Assembly: GCF_017751145.1 (NCBI RefSeq)
Contig: NZ_CP046640.1
Coordinates: 2,274,137 to 2,338,136 of the forward strand
Length of the DNA stretch: 64,000 nucleotides
Reading direction: 5' to 3'
Source of the DNA: Iocasia fonsfrigidae
Lineage (GTDB): Bacteria; Bacillota; Halanaerobiia; Halanaerobiales; DTU029
Part shown: positions 1 through 9,322 of the stretch, one piece after another
How positions within the stretch are numbered: the first letter of the stretch is position 1
How the letters are laid out: the number at the start of each line of letters is the position of its first letter
Made by a program: the position numbers and the translations under genes
The notes under the pieces: model-generated
What the model saw: the letters and a program-made list of their open reading frames with translations, nothing else
The model's database searches: none
Told to the model about the DNA's origin: nothing

Positions 1-42
1 CAAAGTTATCCACAATTTCAAAATCACAATTTCCTGGTAAAC
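1..42. repeat. Right end of a modular palindromic element (partial)
   Basis: The first bases of the window (CAAAGTTATCCACAAT, then an A-rich stretch and TTTCCTGGTA) match the right end of the copy at 7.5-7.9 kb and resemble the other copies' right ends. The rest of this copy lies outside the window, just downstream of purH, so elements of this family lie both inside and after the purine operon. Identity rests on a short stretch and is therefore moderate. Confidence 0.55.
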
Positions 43-171
43 GTTAAAAAATAATTTCTAACTTCATCTATAAAGATACCAGCAAAGTTAATTATTACCA
101 TCTGTTCTATTTATTCGAGGTATCCAATTAAATTCCTTCAATTTAATGGAGATTATATTTAAATCAAAAAA

Positions 172-1743
172 CTAATGTCTAAAGTGTCTGATACCAGTAA
201 AGACCATAGCAATATTATATTCATTAGCTGCCTCTATTACCTTTTCATCCCTGATTGAACCCCCAGGTTGTATAATTGCCTTAATACCTTTAGCAGCCGC
301 CTCTTCTATCGCATCTGGAAAAGGGAAAAAGGCATCTGAGGCCACTACACCACCTTCCTGTCTGCCCTCTGCTTTACGACCAGCAATTATCATGGAATCA
401 ACACGGCTCATCTGACCAGCTCCCACACCTACAATCATACCATTCCTGGCCATTACTATGGCATTAGATTTGACATGTTTTACTACCTTCCAGGCAAATA
501 ATAAGTCTGCTAACTGCTCTTCTGTGGGTTTAGTATCAGTAACAATCTCCAGGTCATCCCGTTTAACTTGATAGATATCTCTATCTTGAACAAGCAGACC
601 ACCTGTCACTTTTTTCATATCATACCCTGGTTTTTCCCTGTTAATATATAAATCACCTACTTCAAGTATGCGGACATTTTTCCACCTGTTCATTAAAACA
701 TCCAGGGCCTGATTACTATATCCAGGGGCAATAACCACCTCGACAAACTTATCTTTCCCGGCTATTTCATGGGCTAGTTCTTCAGACACCTCTCTATTTA
801 AAGCAACTATACTTCCATAAGCAGATAAAGGATCACCGGCATGGGCATTTTTATATGCCTCTACAATATTATCTGCTACAGCCATTCCACAGGGATTGGC
901 ATGTTTAATCACAGCTGCTGCTGGCCTGTCCTCAAACTCTTTAACCAATTCCAGGGCACCATTTGTATCATTTATATTATTAAAGGACAACTCTTTACCA
1001 TGGAGTTGTTTAGCTGTTGTAATAGAAGGCTCTGCAAATGACTTTTCCTGATAAAAAGCAGCTTTTTGATGTGGATTTTCACCATAACGCAGGTTCGATT
1101 TCTTCTGATACCTATCCATAATCACCTCAGGTAGATGGTTATCATTACCTCCCTCAATAACATCAGCCAGGTAATCCTGAATCAAATGGTCATATTCTGC
1201 TGTATGCTGAAAGGCCTGATAGGCTAACTCAAGTTTGGTCTCTTTACTCACAGAGCCATTATTATCTTTTAATTCCTTAAGCACTTTATGATAATTTTCC
1301 GGGTTAACAACAACAACGACATCATTATTATTTTTGGCAGCAGACCTGATCATTGTTGGGCCACCAATATCAATATTTTCAATCGCTTCTTCCAGGCTGA
1401 CACCCTCTCTGGCAATTGTCTCAGCAAAGGGATAGAGATTACAGACAATAAGGTCAATAGGGGTAATCCCCTGTTCAGCCAGTTCTATCATATGCTGTTT
1501 ATTGTCCCTGACTGCCAGTATTCCACCATGCACAGCCGGATGCAGGGTCTTAACCCTCCCATCCATCATTTCGGGAAAATCTGTTATCTCACTTATTCTG
1601 ATTACAGGCAGACTAGCTTCTGTTAATTTTGCAGCAGTACCACCCGTAGATATTAATTCAATTCCCAATTCATTTAATCCCCTGGCAAATTCAACAATTC
1701 CCTCTTTATTGGAAACACTCAGCAAAGCACGTTTTACTTGCAT
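172..1743 (-). CDS. purH: Bifunctional AICAR transformylase/IMP cyclohydrolase PurH
   Basis: Catalyses the last two steps of IMP synthesis: formylation of AICAR with 10-formyl-THF, then ring closure to IMP, in the cytosol. The N-terminal MGS-like IMP cyclohydrolase domain (about residues 1-190, with STGGTA and DGRVKTLHP) is followed by the transformylase domain with the IKHANPCG motif near residue 280. Length (about 523 aa) is normal. The second in-frame ATG is preferred because AAGGGTGA lies 6-7 nt before it, whereas the first ATG abuts that site. It is the last gene of the purine operon, 15 nt after purN. No clear terminator is seen downstream; the end of a palindromic element follows instead. 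Confidence 0.97.
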   Translation of the reverse strand: MQVKRALLSVSNKEGIVEFARGLNELGIELISTGGTAAKLTEASLPVIRISEITDFPEMMDGRVKTLHPAVHGGILAVRDNKQHMIELAEQGITPIDLIVCNLYPFAETIAREGVSLEEAIENIDIGGPTMIRSAAKNNNDVVVVVNPENYHKVLKELKDNNGSVSKETKLELAYQAFQHTAEYDHLIQDYLADVIEGGNDNHLPEVIMDRYQKKSNLRYGENPHQKAAFYQEKSFAEPSITTAKQLHGKELSFNNINDTNGALELVKEFEDRPAAAVIKHANPCGMAVADNIVEAYKNAHAGDPLSAYGSIVALNREVSEELAHEIAGKDKFVEVVIAPGYSNQALDVLMNRWKNVRILEVGDLYINREKPGYDMKKVTGGLLVQDRDIYQVKRDDLEIVTDTKPTEEQLADLLFAWKVVKHVKSNAIVMARNGMIVGVGAGQMSRVDSMIIAGRKAEGRQEGGVVASDAFFPFPDAIEEAAAKGIKAIIQPGGSIRDEKVIEAANEYNIAMVFTGIRHFRH

Positions 1744-1758
1744 AATCATTCACCCTTT

Positions 1759-2364
1759 CTATTCCTTAATAATAACCTTTCTACCTTTTACCTGGAGTTT
1801 GTTTTCACTATAAAGCCTGATTGCCTCTGGATATATCACATGCTCTTTTTCGAGTATCCTGTTAGCCAGGGATTCTTCAGTGTCATTATCTTTGATCGAT
1901 ACAACCGCCTGAAGAATAATCGGGCCTGTATCCATTCCCTGATCCGCAAAATGGACCGTACAACCAGTGTATTTAACACCATATTCAAGTGCCTGGCGTT
2001 GGGCATGCAAACCAGGAAATGATGGTAATAAAGATGGATGGATATTCATGATCTGTCCCTGGTAATATTCTATAAAATCCTTCCCCAGGATTCTCATAAA
2101 ACCGGCCATTACCACTAAATCAATTCCTTTTTCTTCAAATACTTTAATAATAGCCTTTTCATAATTACTTTCACTCCCATAAGAAGCTGGCTCAATAAAC
2201 CGGGCAGCAATATTATGTTTTCTGGCCTTATCAAGGGCTCCAGCATCCTTATTATCACTTACTACAATTCTGATCTCAGCACTCAGACTAGCTTTTTCAA
2301 TACTATTAATAATTGACTGCAGGTTACTACCTCTCCCTGAAGCCAGCACAGCAATTTTTAACAC
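1759..2364 (-). CDS. purN: Phosphoribosylglycinamide formyltransferase PurN
   Basis: Formylates GAR to FGAR with 10-formyl-THF, the third step of purine synthesis. The N-terminus ASGRGSNLQSI is the family phosphate-binding loop. NIHPSLLPSFPG carries the catalytic Asn-His pair near residue 107, and the Asp of the D-x-G-x-D-T-G-P motif (DQGMDTGPII) completes the triad. At 201 aa it matches the single-domain folate-dependent enzyme. Translation starts at GTG with a G-rich site upstream. It sits between purM and purH with short spacers, consistent with one polycistronic message. Confidence 0.97.
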   Translation of the reverse strand: MLKIAVLASGRGSNLQSIINSIEKASLSAEIRIVVSDNKDAGALDKARKHNIAARFIEPASYGSESNYEKAIIKVFEEKGIDLVVMAGFMRILGKDFIEYYQGQIMNIHPSLLPSFPGLHAQRQALEYGVKYTGCTVHFADQGMDTGPIILQAVVSIKDNDTEESLANRILEKEHVIYPEAIRLYSENKLQVKGRKVIIKE

Positions 2365-2378
2365 CCAGGTTTCCCCCT

Positions 2379-3407
2379 TTATTTAATCTCAACACTATTT
2401 TCTCCTGGGACTACTTCCCCGATTAAACAGGCTGATTCACCAAGTCCAGCAGCACATTTTAAAATTTGTTCACAATCAGTTTTATCTACTACCAGAATCA
2501 TTCCAATCCCCATGTTAAAGGTATGATACATCTCCTTTAGCTCAATATCACCTACAGTTTGTAATAAATTAAACACAGCCGGGATCTGCCAGCTTCCCTC
2601 TTCAATGACTACCCCTGTTCCCTGAGGCAAAATGCGGGGGATATTCTCTAGAAAACCACCCCCGGTAATATGGGCAATACCCTTAATACTGAATTTATCC
2701 AGCATCTTTAAAACAGGATCAGTATAAATCCTGGTTGGTTTTAATAACTCTTCCCCCAGGCTCATCTCTAATCCTTCAATCTCTTGCTCAATATTATAAT
2801 TGGCTAAATCAAAAAAAACTTTTCTAACTAATGAATAACCATTACTGTGTATTCCACTGGAGGGGAGGCCGATTATCTTATCTCCTGCCTTAATACCTTC
2901 TCCACTTATGATCTCTTTTTTATCAACCAGTCCTACTACAAAACCTGCTAAATCATATTCTTCATCCTGATAAAAATCAGGTAGTTCAGCGGTTTCTCCA
3001 CCAATAAGTGAACAGCCCGCCCGTTTACACCCTGCTACAATACCATTTACTATTTCTGCTGCCTTAGCTGGATTAAGTTTTCCTGTTGCCAAGTAATCAA
3101 GAAAGAATAATGGCCTAGCACCCTGGGCCAGGACATCATTAACACACATTGCTACTAGATCAATTCCAATTGTATCATGTTTATCCATCATAAAAGCTAT
3201 TTTCAGCTTAGTACCTACACCATCAGTCCCTGAGACCAGCACCGGCTCTTCCATGCCCTGTAATACAGGGGCATAGAGTCCACCAAAACCACCTAAACCT
3301 GTTAAAACCTGATGATCAAAGGTTGATTCAACCTTTTCTTTTATCCTACTGATAGCCTTATTACCAGCAGCAATATCTACACCTGCATCCTTATATGTTA
3401 AGCCCAT
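2379..3407 (-). CDS. purM: Phosphoribosylformylglycinamidine cyclo-ligase PurM (AIR synthetase)
   Basis: ATP-dependent closure of FGAM to aminoimidazole ribonucleotide (AIR). The N-terminus MGLTYKDAGVDIAAGN is the family signature, followed by the GTDGVGTKLKIA motif near residue 60 and a glycine-rich ITGGGFLENIPRI segment near 250. Length 342 aa is typical. Its ATG overlaps the purF stop by one base (TAATG), implying translational coupling. No purL/purS/purQ genes (FGAM synthetase, the step that makes its substrate) are found in this operon or window; they must lie elsewhere. Confidence 0.97.
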   Translation of the reverse strand: MGLTYKDAGVDIAAGNKAISRIKEKVESTFDHQVLTGLGGFGGLYAPVLQGMEEPVLVSGTDGVGTKLKIAFMMDKHDTIGIDLVAMCVNDVLAQGARPLFFLDYLATGKLNPAKAAEIVNGIVAGCKRAGCSLIGGETAELPDFYQDEEYDLAGFVVGLVDKKEIISGEGIKAGDKIIGLPSSGIHSNGYSLVRKVFFDLANYNIEQEIEGLEMSLGEELLKPTRIYTDPVLKMLDKFSIKGIAHITGGGFLENIPRILPQGTGVVIEEGSWQIPAVFNLLQTVGDIELKEMYHTFNMGIGMILVVDKTDCEQILKCAAGLGESACLIGEVVPGENSVEIK

Positions 3408-4810
3408 TATTTTACCCCCTTATTAACTAACTCACTACCAACCGGGTATTCACCACTAAAACAAGCTGTACAGAAACCATAATCCACTGCTTTAATTGAC
3501 TTTAATAATCCCTTAATACTCAGATAGTTGAGAGAATCTGCTCCAATATGCTCACAGATACCTTCAAGATCCATCTGCCTAGCAATAAGTTCCTGACAGT
3601 TAGAAATATCTATTCCATAATAACAGGGGTTAATAACAGGTGGGGAAGAAATAGCAATATGAACCTCTTTAGCACCAGCCTCACGAACCCTATTAATTAT
3701 CTGTCTACTGGTTGTCCCTCTTACTATTGAATCATCAACCAGGATAACCCGCTTCCCTTTGATTACCTCTTTGATGGGGCTTAACTTAATACGTACCTTT
3801 AAGTCCCTTATTTCCTGGGTTGGTTGAATAAATGTCCTTCCCACATACCTATTACGCAAAATTCCTTTGGTATATGGTATCCCTGATTCCTCTGCAAAAC
3901 CCATGGCAGCCGACTTGCCAGAATCAGGTACTGGAACAACTATATCTGCCTCCACCTTTATTTCACGGGCCATCTGTCTACCCATCTCTCTGCGGGCCAG
4001 GTGGACATTCTGCCCCCCTATATTACTATCAGGCCTTGCAAAATATATAAATTCAAAGACGCAAAATCTATATGGTTTATTACTACTATAATGGTGGCTT
4101 TTGATACCATCCCTATCTATGACAATAAGTTCACCTGGTTCTATCTCTCTAATAAATTCAGCCCCAATAATATCAAAAGCACAGGTCTCAGAAGCTATTA
4201 CATAACCTGTCTCCATTCTACCAAGAACCAATGGTCTAAGACCAAAGGGATCCCTGGCTGCTACCAGGTTATCCCTGGTCATAGCGACAATACTATAACC
4301 ACCCTTTAGTTGATGGAGGGTCTGAGTCAGGGCATCTATTAGATTATCTTCAAAAGAACGAGCAACCAGATGAGCAATTACCTCTGTATCAAGGGTGGAA
4401 TGAAAGATTGAACCATGGGATTCCAGATTCTGCCTTAATTCTGCAGCATTTATCAGATTACCATTATGGGCTAATGACAGGTACCCTTTGTTACAATTTA
4501 TTAATAAAGGCTGAGCATTTGTCAGCATACTTGAACCAGAAGTAGAATACCTTACATGACCAATTGCCATCTCACCCTGCAGCTTATTTAAAATTTCTTC
4601 ATTAAAGACATTTGATACTAAACCCATTGCCTTATGATTTTTTAAGTTACCACTATCATTAACACAGATACCTGCACTCTCCTGTCCTCTATGCTGCAGG
4701 GCAAGCAGACCAAGATAACTTATAGTAGAAATACTATCTTTCTTTTCCGGGGCATAAATACCAAAAACACCACACTCTTCCCCCAATTTTTCTATCATAC
4801 TTTTTTTCAT
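3407..4810 (-). CDS. purF: Amidophosphoribosyltransferase PurF
   Basis: Committed step of purine synthesis: PRPP plus glutamine gives phosphoribosylamine. A short propeptide (about 11 residues) precedes the catalytic Cys in EECGVFGIYAP, so the Ntn-hydrolase domain is probably self-processed as in Bacillus PurF. The C-terminal PRTase domain carries VILVDDSIVRGTT (PRPP loop). Four cysteines suitable for a structural Fe-S cluster are present toward the C-terminus (CYYGIDISNC, CTACFSG), as in the Bacillus-type enzyme. Length 467 aa is normal. The start could be the first ATG or the ATG four codons later. Confidence 0.96.
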   Translation of the reverse strand: MKKSMIEKLGEECGVFGIYAPEKKDSISTISYLGLLALQHRGQESAGICVNDSGNLKNHKAMGLVSNVFNEEILNKLQGEMAIGHVRYSTSGSSMLTNAQPLLINCNKGYLSLAHNGNLINAAELRQNLESHGSIFHSTLDTEVIAHLVARSFEDNLIDALTQTLHQLKGGYSIVAMTRDNLVAARDPFGLRPLVLGRMETGYVIASETCAFDIIGAEFIREIEPGELIVIDRDGIKSHHYSSNKPYRFCVFEFIYFARPDSNIGGQNVHLARREMGRQMAREIKVEADIVVPVPDSGKSAAMGFAEESGIPYTKGILRNRYVGRTFIQPTQEIRDLKVRIKLSPIKEVIKGKRVILVDDSIVRGTTSRQIINRVREAGAKEVHIAISSPPVINPCYYGIDISNCQELIARQMDLEGICEHIGADSLNYLSIKGLLKSIKAVDYGFCTACFSGEYPVGSELVNKGVK

Positions 4811-4860
4811 CTCCTCACCATAGAATCAAGAGTATAAAGGTTTAATTTTCAGTAATTAAT

Positions 4861-5568
4861 TTACCCCTGTAGACGTCTTAATATTTCCTGATATGCCCCT
4901 TCAACTCCCCCTAAATCTCTGCGGAAACGATCTTTATCAAGTTTTTCCCTGGTTTCACTATCCCAGAAACGACAGGTATCAGGTGATATTTCGTCACCAA
5001 GATATATCTTGCCATCACTACCCTTACCAAACTCTAATTTAAAATCAACCAGTTCAATGCCTTTATCCTTTAAAAAATCAATCAAGAGTTCATTTATTTT
5101 AAAGGATAATTCCTTAATCCGGGCAATTTCTTCTCTATCTGCCATCTTCTGAGCATAAATATGGTATTCATTTATCATAGGGTCACCAAGGTCATCATCT
5201 TTATAATAGAATTCCAGAACCGGTTGGCTCATAACTGTTCCTTCTTCAAGTCCTAACCTCTTGGCAAGACTTCCGGCAGCAATATTCCTCATTACAACCT
5301 CTACCGGTATAATTTCCAGTTTCCTAACCAGAACCTCTGTTTCACTAATCTCTTCTAAAAGGTGTGTGGGGACATTATTATCGGCCAGCAATTTAAAAAA
5401 GATATTTGAAATCTTATTATTCATAATACCCTTACCACTTATCTGTCCCTTTTTCTCTCCATTAAAAGCAGTTGCATCATCCTTAAATAATACTATTAAT
5501 TTATCATCTTCTTTAGTTTTATAAATCTGCTTGGCCTTCCCCTCATATAGCATTTCTTTCTTTATCAT
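4861..5568 (-). CDS. purC: SAICAR synthetase PurC
   Basis: ATP-dependent ligation of aspartate to CAIR. The N-terminus MLYEGKAKQIYKT and the FKLEFGK and GDEISPDTCRFWD motifs are diagnostic. Length (235 aa from the chosen start) matches bacterial monofunctional PurC. Two adjacent ATGs follow AGGAGGGGT; the second, 6 nt from AGGAGG, is preferred. The start overlaps the purB stop (ATGATGA arrangement), so the genes are probably coupled. A longer upstream reading inside purB has no ribosome site of its own. Confidence 0.96.
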   Translation of the reverse strand: MIKKEMLYEGKAKQIYKTKEDDKLIVLFKDDATAFNGEKKGQISGKGIMNNKISNIFFKLLADNNVPTHLLEEISETEVLVRKLEIIPVEVVMRNIAAGSLAKRLGLEEGTVMSQPVLEFYYKDDDLGDPMINEYHIYAQKMADREEIARIKELSFKINELLIDFLKDKGIELVDFKLEFGKGSDGKIYLGDEISPDTCRFWDSETREKLDKDRFRRDLGGVEGAYQEILRRLQG

Positions 5569-6974
5569 CATACCCCTCCTAATATTTTTAGCTTTTTCTG
5601 CCATTTTTGAATAACTGCCTCGGTCTTCTTGCCAGCAATACCTGTATACTCCTCTGGATTAGCCAATATCTCCCGTTGCCTTGCAGTAAATCTTTCTAAA
5701 TAAGCCTTTAATTCATCCTTTTCAGGAATCAATTCCCGTAGTGTTTTGCCTGACTCCTGTGCCTCAAGTGTCAATCGGCGTACTGCTTCATGTGCATCAG
5801 GGTGTCCATATGAGGCCAGTAATATATATAATGGTTCAGCCACAATCATCTCTTTATTCAGAGTAAAATTCTTTTTTATATTATCATAATCAACTGCTAG
5901 TTTGCTGAAAACCCTGATTAACCTATTAGCAGCTGATAATAACCCTACAACTATTTCAGGTATAAAACGACCTGAAGCTGAATTTGTAAGGTCTCGCTGA
6001 TGTTCAGAAATCTGATCCTGATAAAGAGTAATCATCCTGGGCATAAACTCTTTCCAGAGACTCTTCACATTCTCATAGTTTATAGGATTTCTTTTATGAG
6101 GCATGGTAGAAGAACCAACTTGATCTTTGTCAAAATACTCCCCAACCTCTGCTATTTCACTACGCTGTAGATGGCGCATATCATCACTCAAATTCGCTAA
6201 AACACCAAAGCAGGAGACAATAGAATGCACAAAATCAGTCACATATTCAGGTTCTACAATTTGTGTAGAATGAGACCCGGCCTTTAATCCAAGCTCGGCT
6301 AATACCTCTGCCTCAAATTCATCAGGTTCATCAAAAAATAGGTGGCTTGCATTATAAGCCCCTACCGCCCCTGCTATCTTTCCTCTTAGTAACTGACTCT
6401 TTTTACCTATCTCTTCTATTCGATTTCCCAGACGACTAACATATTCAGCAATGGTAAAACCAAATGTTACCGGTACGGCATGCTGCCCATGTGTCCTGCC
6501 GATCTGAACAGTCTCTTTTTCCCTATCTGCTAAATCCATCAACATCTTTTCCAGCTTGATAAGTGTGGGAATAATTAATTCCCGACTTGTCTCCTTAAGA
6601 CGTAAAGAATTAGCTGTATCAACAATATCAAATGAAGTTGTTGTAAAATGGACATATGGTTTGGCCTGATCACTAACCCGTTTTTGTATACAATTTACCA
6701 GGGCACGTATATCATGTCTGGTCTTTTTTTCCTCCTGATATACCTCCTCTACTGTAATATCCTTAACTACTTCTAGCAGTTCTCCAGCAACTTCTGCAGG
6801 ACATATTTCTCTTTTAGCCAGCACCTTTACCAAAGCCGCTTCAACCTGAAGTTGATAGCCTATCCGGGCCTTTTCAGATAAATATTTCTTATAATCCTGA
6901 TACTCCTCTTCTCTTAAGGAATAACGATGGTCTAAAGGGCTTATATTCTCAAAGATATTACGCCTTATCACCAT
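5568..6974 (-). CDS. purB: Adenylosuccinate lyase PurB
   Basis: Fumarase/aspartase-superfamily lyase acting twice: SAICAR to AICAR plus fumarate, and adenylosuccinate to AMP plus fumarate. The signature GSSTMPHKRNP (about residue 285) carries the mobile catalytic loop, and TSFDIVDTAN and GRTHGQHAVP are conserved active-site segments. Length 468 aa is within the range of bacterial PurB. It starts two bases after the purE stop and overlaps purC, so it sits in the middle of a tightly packed run. Confidence 0.97.
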   Translation of the reverse strand: MVIRRNIFENISPLDHRYSLREEEYQDYKKYLSEKARIGYQLQVEAALVKVLAKREICPAEVAGELLEVVKDITVEEVYQEEKKTRHDIRALVNCIQKRVSDQAKPYVHFTTTSFDIVDTANSLRLKETSRELIIPTLIKLEKMLMDLADREKETVQIGRTHGQHAVPVTFGFTIAEYVSRLGNRIEEIGKKSQLLRGKIAGAVGAYNASHLFFDEPDEFEAEVLAELGLKAGSHSTQIVEPEYVTDFVHSIVSCFGVLANLSDDMRHLQRSEIAEVGEYFDKDQVGSSTMPHKRNPINYENVKSLWKEFMPRMITLYQDQISEHQRDLTNSASGRFIPEIVVGLLSAANRLIRVFSKLAVDYDNIKKNFTLNKEMIVAEPLYILLASYGHPDAHEAVRRLTLEAQESGKTLRELIPEKDELKAYLERFTARQREILANPEEYTGIAGKKTEAVIQKWQKKLKILGGV

Positions 6975-6976
6975 AA

Positions 6977-7492
6977 CTAACCCCTTTCTTCAAGATATTT
7001 TTGATAACCAAGCTTTTCTAAAGCTGCTGCAGTCTCTGTTACCTTCTCAGCCATCCTGTTCTTATATTCTTTAAACTTATCTCTTAACTTTTTATCAGCT
7101 GTACCCAGTATCTGGATTGCTAGCAATCCGGCATTTTTTGCACCATTAAGGGCAACAGTTGCTACTGGTACCCCACCAGGCATCTGTACCATAGAATAAA
7201 GTGAATCAGCACCACCTAGTGTAGATGTTTTAATAGGAACACCAATTAGTGGTAAGGGGGTATATGCAGCCAGTACCCCAGCTAAATGAGCTGCCTTACC
7301 GGCACCGGCTATTATAACTTCCAGACCCCTTTCTTCCGCAGTTCTGGCATATTCCTCTGCTGCAACTGGTGTGCGGTGTGCTGAAATAACAGTTATCTCA
7401 AAGTCAACTGCAAACTCTTCCAGTACTTCTGCAGCCTCTTTCATAACCGGCAAATCCGAATCACTCCCCATCACTATCCCAACCCTGGCCAT
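6977..7492 (-). CDS. purE: N5-carboxyaminoimidazole ribonucleotide mutase PurE
   Basis: Class I PurE, converting N5-CAIR to [20 protein letters not shown] near the N-terminus and SAHRTP (with the catalytic His) are diagnostic, followed by [15 protein letters not shown]. Length 171 aa is normal. No purK is seen here, although class I PurE normally uses N5-CAIR made by PurK, so purK should be elsewhere or bypassed. The gene is separated from purD by about 460 bp holding a repeat element and a small broken-looking ORF, an unusual interruption of an otherwise gapless operon. Confidence 0.97.
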   Translation of the reverse strand: MARVGIVMGSDSDLPVMKEAAEVLEEFAVDFEITVISAHRTPVAAEEYARTAEERGLEVIIAGAGKAAHLAGVLAAYTPLPLIGVPIKTSTLGGADSLYSMVQMPGGVPVATVALNGAKNAGLLAIQILGTADKKLRDKFKEYKNRMAEKVTETAAALEKLGYQKYLEERG

Positions 7493-7541
7493 AATCTACC
7501 ACTCCCTGTTTTAATATATTTTAATATCAGCTATTACAATT

Positions 7542-7935
7542 TGAACAAAATGGCTCCGCCACCCTACTGCAACTCAGAATCCCCTTCTGTTTTACGGTAG
7601 GGGTATTTAATATAAGATGATTCAAAAACCATCTTTGTAAGACATTCAGGACATGCCACTCCAGGCATTTCCCCTTCTTTCAATTTTTGAACCATTGCAA
7701 ACTCATCTACTACAAAATCAGGTAGAATACTTCTTACACAAAGTTAACTAATTTTAATAATCCAGACAGATATATTTGTTGTACGACTCTAGAAATTATC
7801 CGTAGGCAGGACGCCGGAGGATAATTTCTCGACAGTAAGCGGAGGTAGGACACCGCAGCACACGACAAGGAAAACAAATATATCTGTCGGTCTTCAAAGT
7901 TATCCACAATCTCGAAAAAACATAGAGTTTTCCTG
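7542..7935 (+). repeat. Modular palindromic element, copy 1 (inside the pur operon)
   Basis: Left end TGAACAAAATGGC, shared with the other copies. Outer arms at 7766-7780 and 7873-7887 are perfectly complementary over 15 bp. Inner arms GAAATTATCC (7792-7801) and GGATAATTTC (7819-7828) enclose hairpin GGC-AGGAC-GCC (7805-7815). A second hairpin GGT-AGGAC-ACC is at 7844-7854. Imperfect direct repeats AAAGTTAAC and AAAGTTATC bracket the core. A coding-like segment at 7564-7743 lies between left end and core. The purD-purE message must be transcribed through it (as the reverse complement), so it could fold strongly between the two genes. Confidence 0.8.
7564..7695 (-). pseudogene. Small zinc-ribbon-like ORF, possibly a truncated gene
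   Basis: A 43-codon frame from ATG encodes a peptide with a CPEC motif near residue 15 and a charged, coding-like C-terminal half (KMVFESSYIKYPYR). The same frame stays open upstream (ILPDFVVDEF before the ATG) until a stop formed by the repeat's GTTAAC end at 7744-7746. This suggests the element's core replaced the gene's 5' part. No convincing ribosome site precedes the ATG. It may be a remnant or a tiny real gene; I do not recognise the family. Confidence 0.35.
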
Positions 7936-7950
7936 GTAGTAGAAACAAAT

Positions 7951-9219
7951 CTACTTAAGGGCCTTACTGGCTATATCATTTCGATAGTAAGCCCCTTCAA
8001 AATCAATCAAAGATACACCCTGATAAGCAAGATCAATTGTTGACTGATAGTCTTCCTCCAGAGCAGTAACAGCCAGTACCCTGCCACCATCTGTCACAAT
8101 ATTACCCTGGCAAACTGCTGTCCCTGCCTGAAAAACAATAATATTATCCTGATTATCAGCTTCTTCTATTCCTGTAATCACCTTCCCTTTTTCATAATTA
8201 TTTGGATAACCACCAGAAGCCATTATTACAGCTACCGCTTTTTTATCTAACCAACTTAATTCAATATCAGCTAGCTTACCTGTAATAACAGCCTCAGCAA
8301 TATCTATTATATCTGTTTGTAACAAAGGTAAAATAATCTGGGCCTCAGGGTCACCAAAACGGACATTATATTCCAGCACCCTAGCCCCAGTATCAGCAAT
8401 CATCAGTCCACAATATAGAACACCCTTGTAGTTTATCCCTTCTTCTCTTAACCCAGAAATAGTTGGCCTAAGTATCTTATCATAAATATCACTCATAAGT
8501 GATTCACCTACTACTGGTGCCGGGGCATAAGCACCCATCCCCCCAGTATTAGGCCCCTGATCATGATCATAGGCTGGTTTATGGTCCTGGGAGGGTAGCA
8601 TCGGCATAATTGTCTCACCATCAACAAAAGCAAGCACTGTAGCCTCTTGGCCAGAGAGGTATTCTTCAATAACAATCCTCTCACCAGCCTGTCCAAACCT
8701 CTCCTCAATCATAATACTATTTACTGCCTCAATGGCCTCTTCTTCTGTCCCGGCCACAAAAACACCCTTACCTGCTGCTAAACCTTCTGCCTTAACAACA
8801 ATAGGAACCCCTTTATCCTGAATATATTTAACTGCTTCAGCCGGCCTGGTAAATGACCGGTATTCAGCAGTAGGGATATTGTATTTTCCCATGAAATCCT
8901 TGGAAAAAACCTTACTACCTTCCAGTTGGGCAGCTTTACTATCAGGTCCAAAAATCATTAACCCCCTATCTTGAAATCTATCTACTATCCCAGCTACTAA
9001 CGGGGCCTCAGGACCAACAAAAGTCAAATCAATCTCCTTTTTGCTAGCAAAATCTACCAATCCATCAATATCACAACTGTCAATAGCCAGATTAGTAGCA
9101 ATCTGTGCTGTCCCAGCATTACCTGGAGCTACATATATCTCATCAACCCGATTACTTTGAGCTATTTTCCAGGTCAAGACATGTTCCCTACCACCATTGC
9201 CTATTACTAATACCTTCAT
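7951..9219 (-). CDS. purD: Phosphoribosylamine-glycine ligase PurD (GAR synthetase)
   Basis: ATP-grasp ligase joining glycine to phosphoribosylamine. The N-terminus MKVLVIGNGGREH and the motifs FGPDSKAAQLEGSK, VKAEGLAAGKGV and RFGDPEAQ are family landmarks. Length 422 aa is standard. It is the first gene after the tandem riboswitch leader, whereas purD is the last gene of the Bacillus subtilis operon. A GGGGTATAA site precedes the ATG. It is followed by a 460-bp gap with a repeat element before purE. Confidence 0.97.
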   Translation of the reverse strand: MKVLVIGNGGREHVLTWKIAQSNRVDEIYVAPGNAGTAQIATNLAIDSCDIDGLVDFASKKEIDLTFVGPEAPLVAGIVDRFQDRGLMIFGPDSKAAQLEGSKVFSKDFMGKYNIPTAEYRSFTRPAEAVKYIQDKGVPIVVKAEGLAAGKGVFVAGTEEEAIEAVNSIMIEERFGQAGERIVIEEYLSGQEATVLAFVDGETIMPMLPSQDHKPAYDHDQGPNTGGMGAYAPAPVVGESLMSDIYDKILRPTISGLREEGINYKGVLYCGLMIADTGARVLEYNVRFGDPEAQIILPLLQTDIIDIAEAVITGKLADIELSWLDKKAVAVIMASGGYPNNYEKGKVITGIEEADNQDNIIVFQAGTAVCQGNIVTDGGRVLAVTALEEDYQSTIDLAYQGVSLIDFEGAYYRNDIASKALK

Positions 9220-9261
9220 ATTTATACCCCCAATATACTATTTGATATTTTATACCAGCAA

Positions 9262-9322
9262 AACAAAAACGCCCAGCAGGAAAGATCTACTTTTATCATG
9301 AGTAGAACCTCCCCGCCTGGGC
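9262..9322 (-). terminator. Regulated intrinsic terminator of the pur leader
   Basis: On the minus strand, GCCCAGGCGGGGA pairs with TCCTGCTGGGC (one bulged G), followed by GTTTTTGTTTT. The 5' arm re-uses the 3' strand of the ykkC-type aptamer (AAAAGCCC...AGGT), so aptamer folding and terminator formation exclude each other. Confidence 0.85.

Noticed and set aside
120-170. Terminator after purH
   Set aside because: The AATTCCTTCAATTTAATGG region has only a weak AT-rich dyad and no clean T-tract hairpin; no terminator is called.
5568-5604. Longer N-terminus for purC inside purB
   Set aside because: The only good ribosome site (AGGAGGGGT) lies after that start, before the two ATGs at 5,571 and 5,568.
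7735-7905. CRISPR or tRNA-like structure in the repeat elements
   Set aside because: There are no regularly spaced short repeats, and no cloverleaf or T-loop signature; the paired arms and loops fit a modular palindrome instead.
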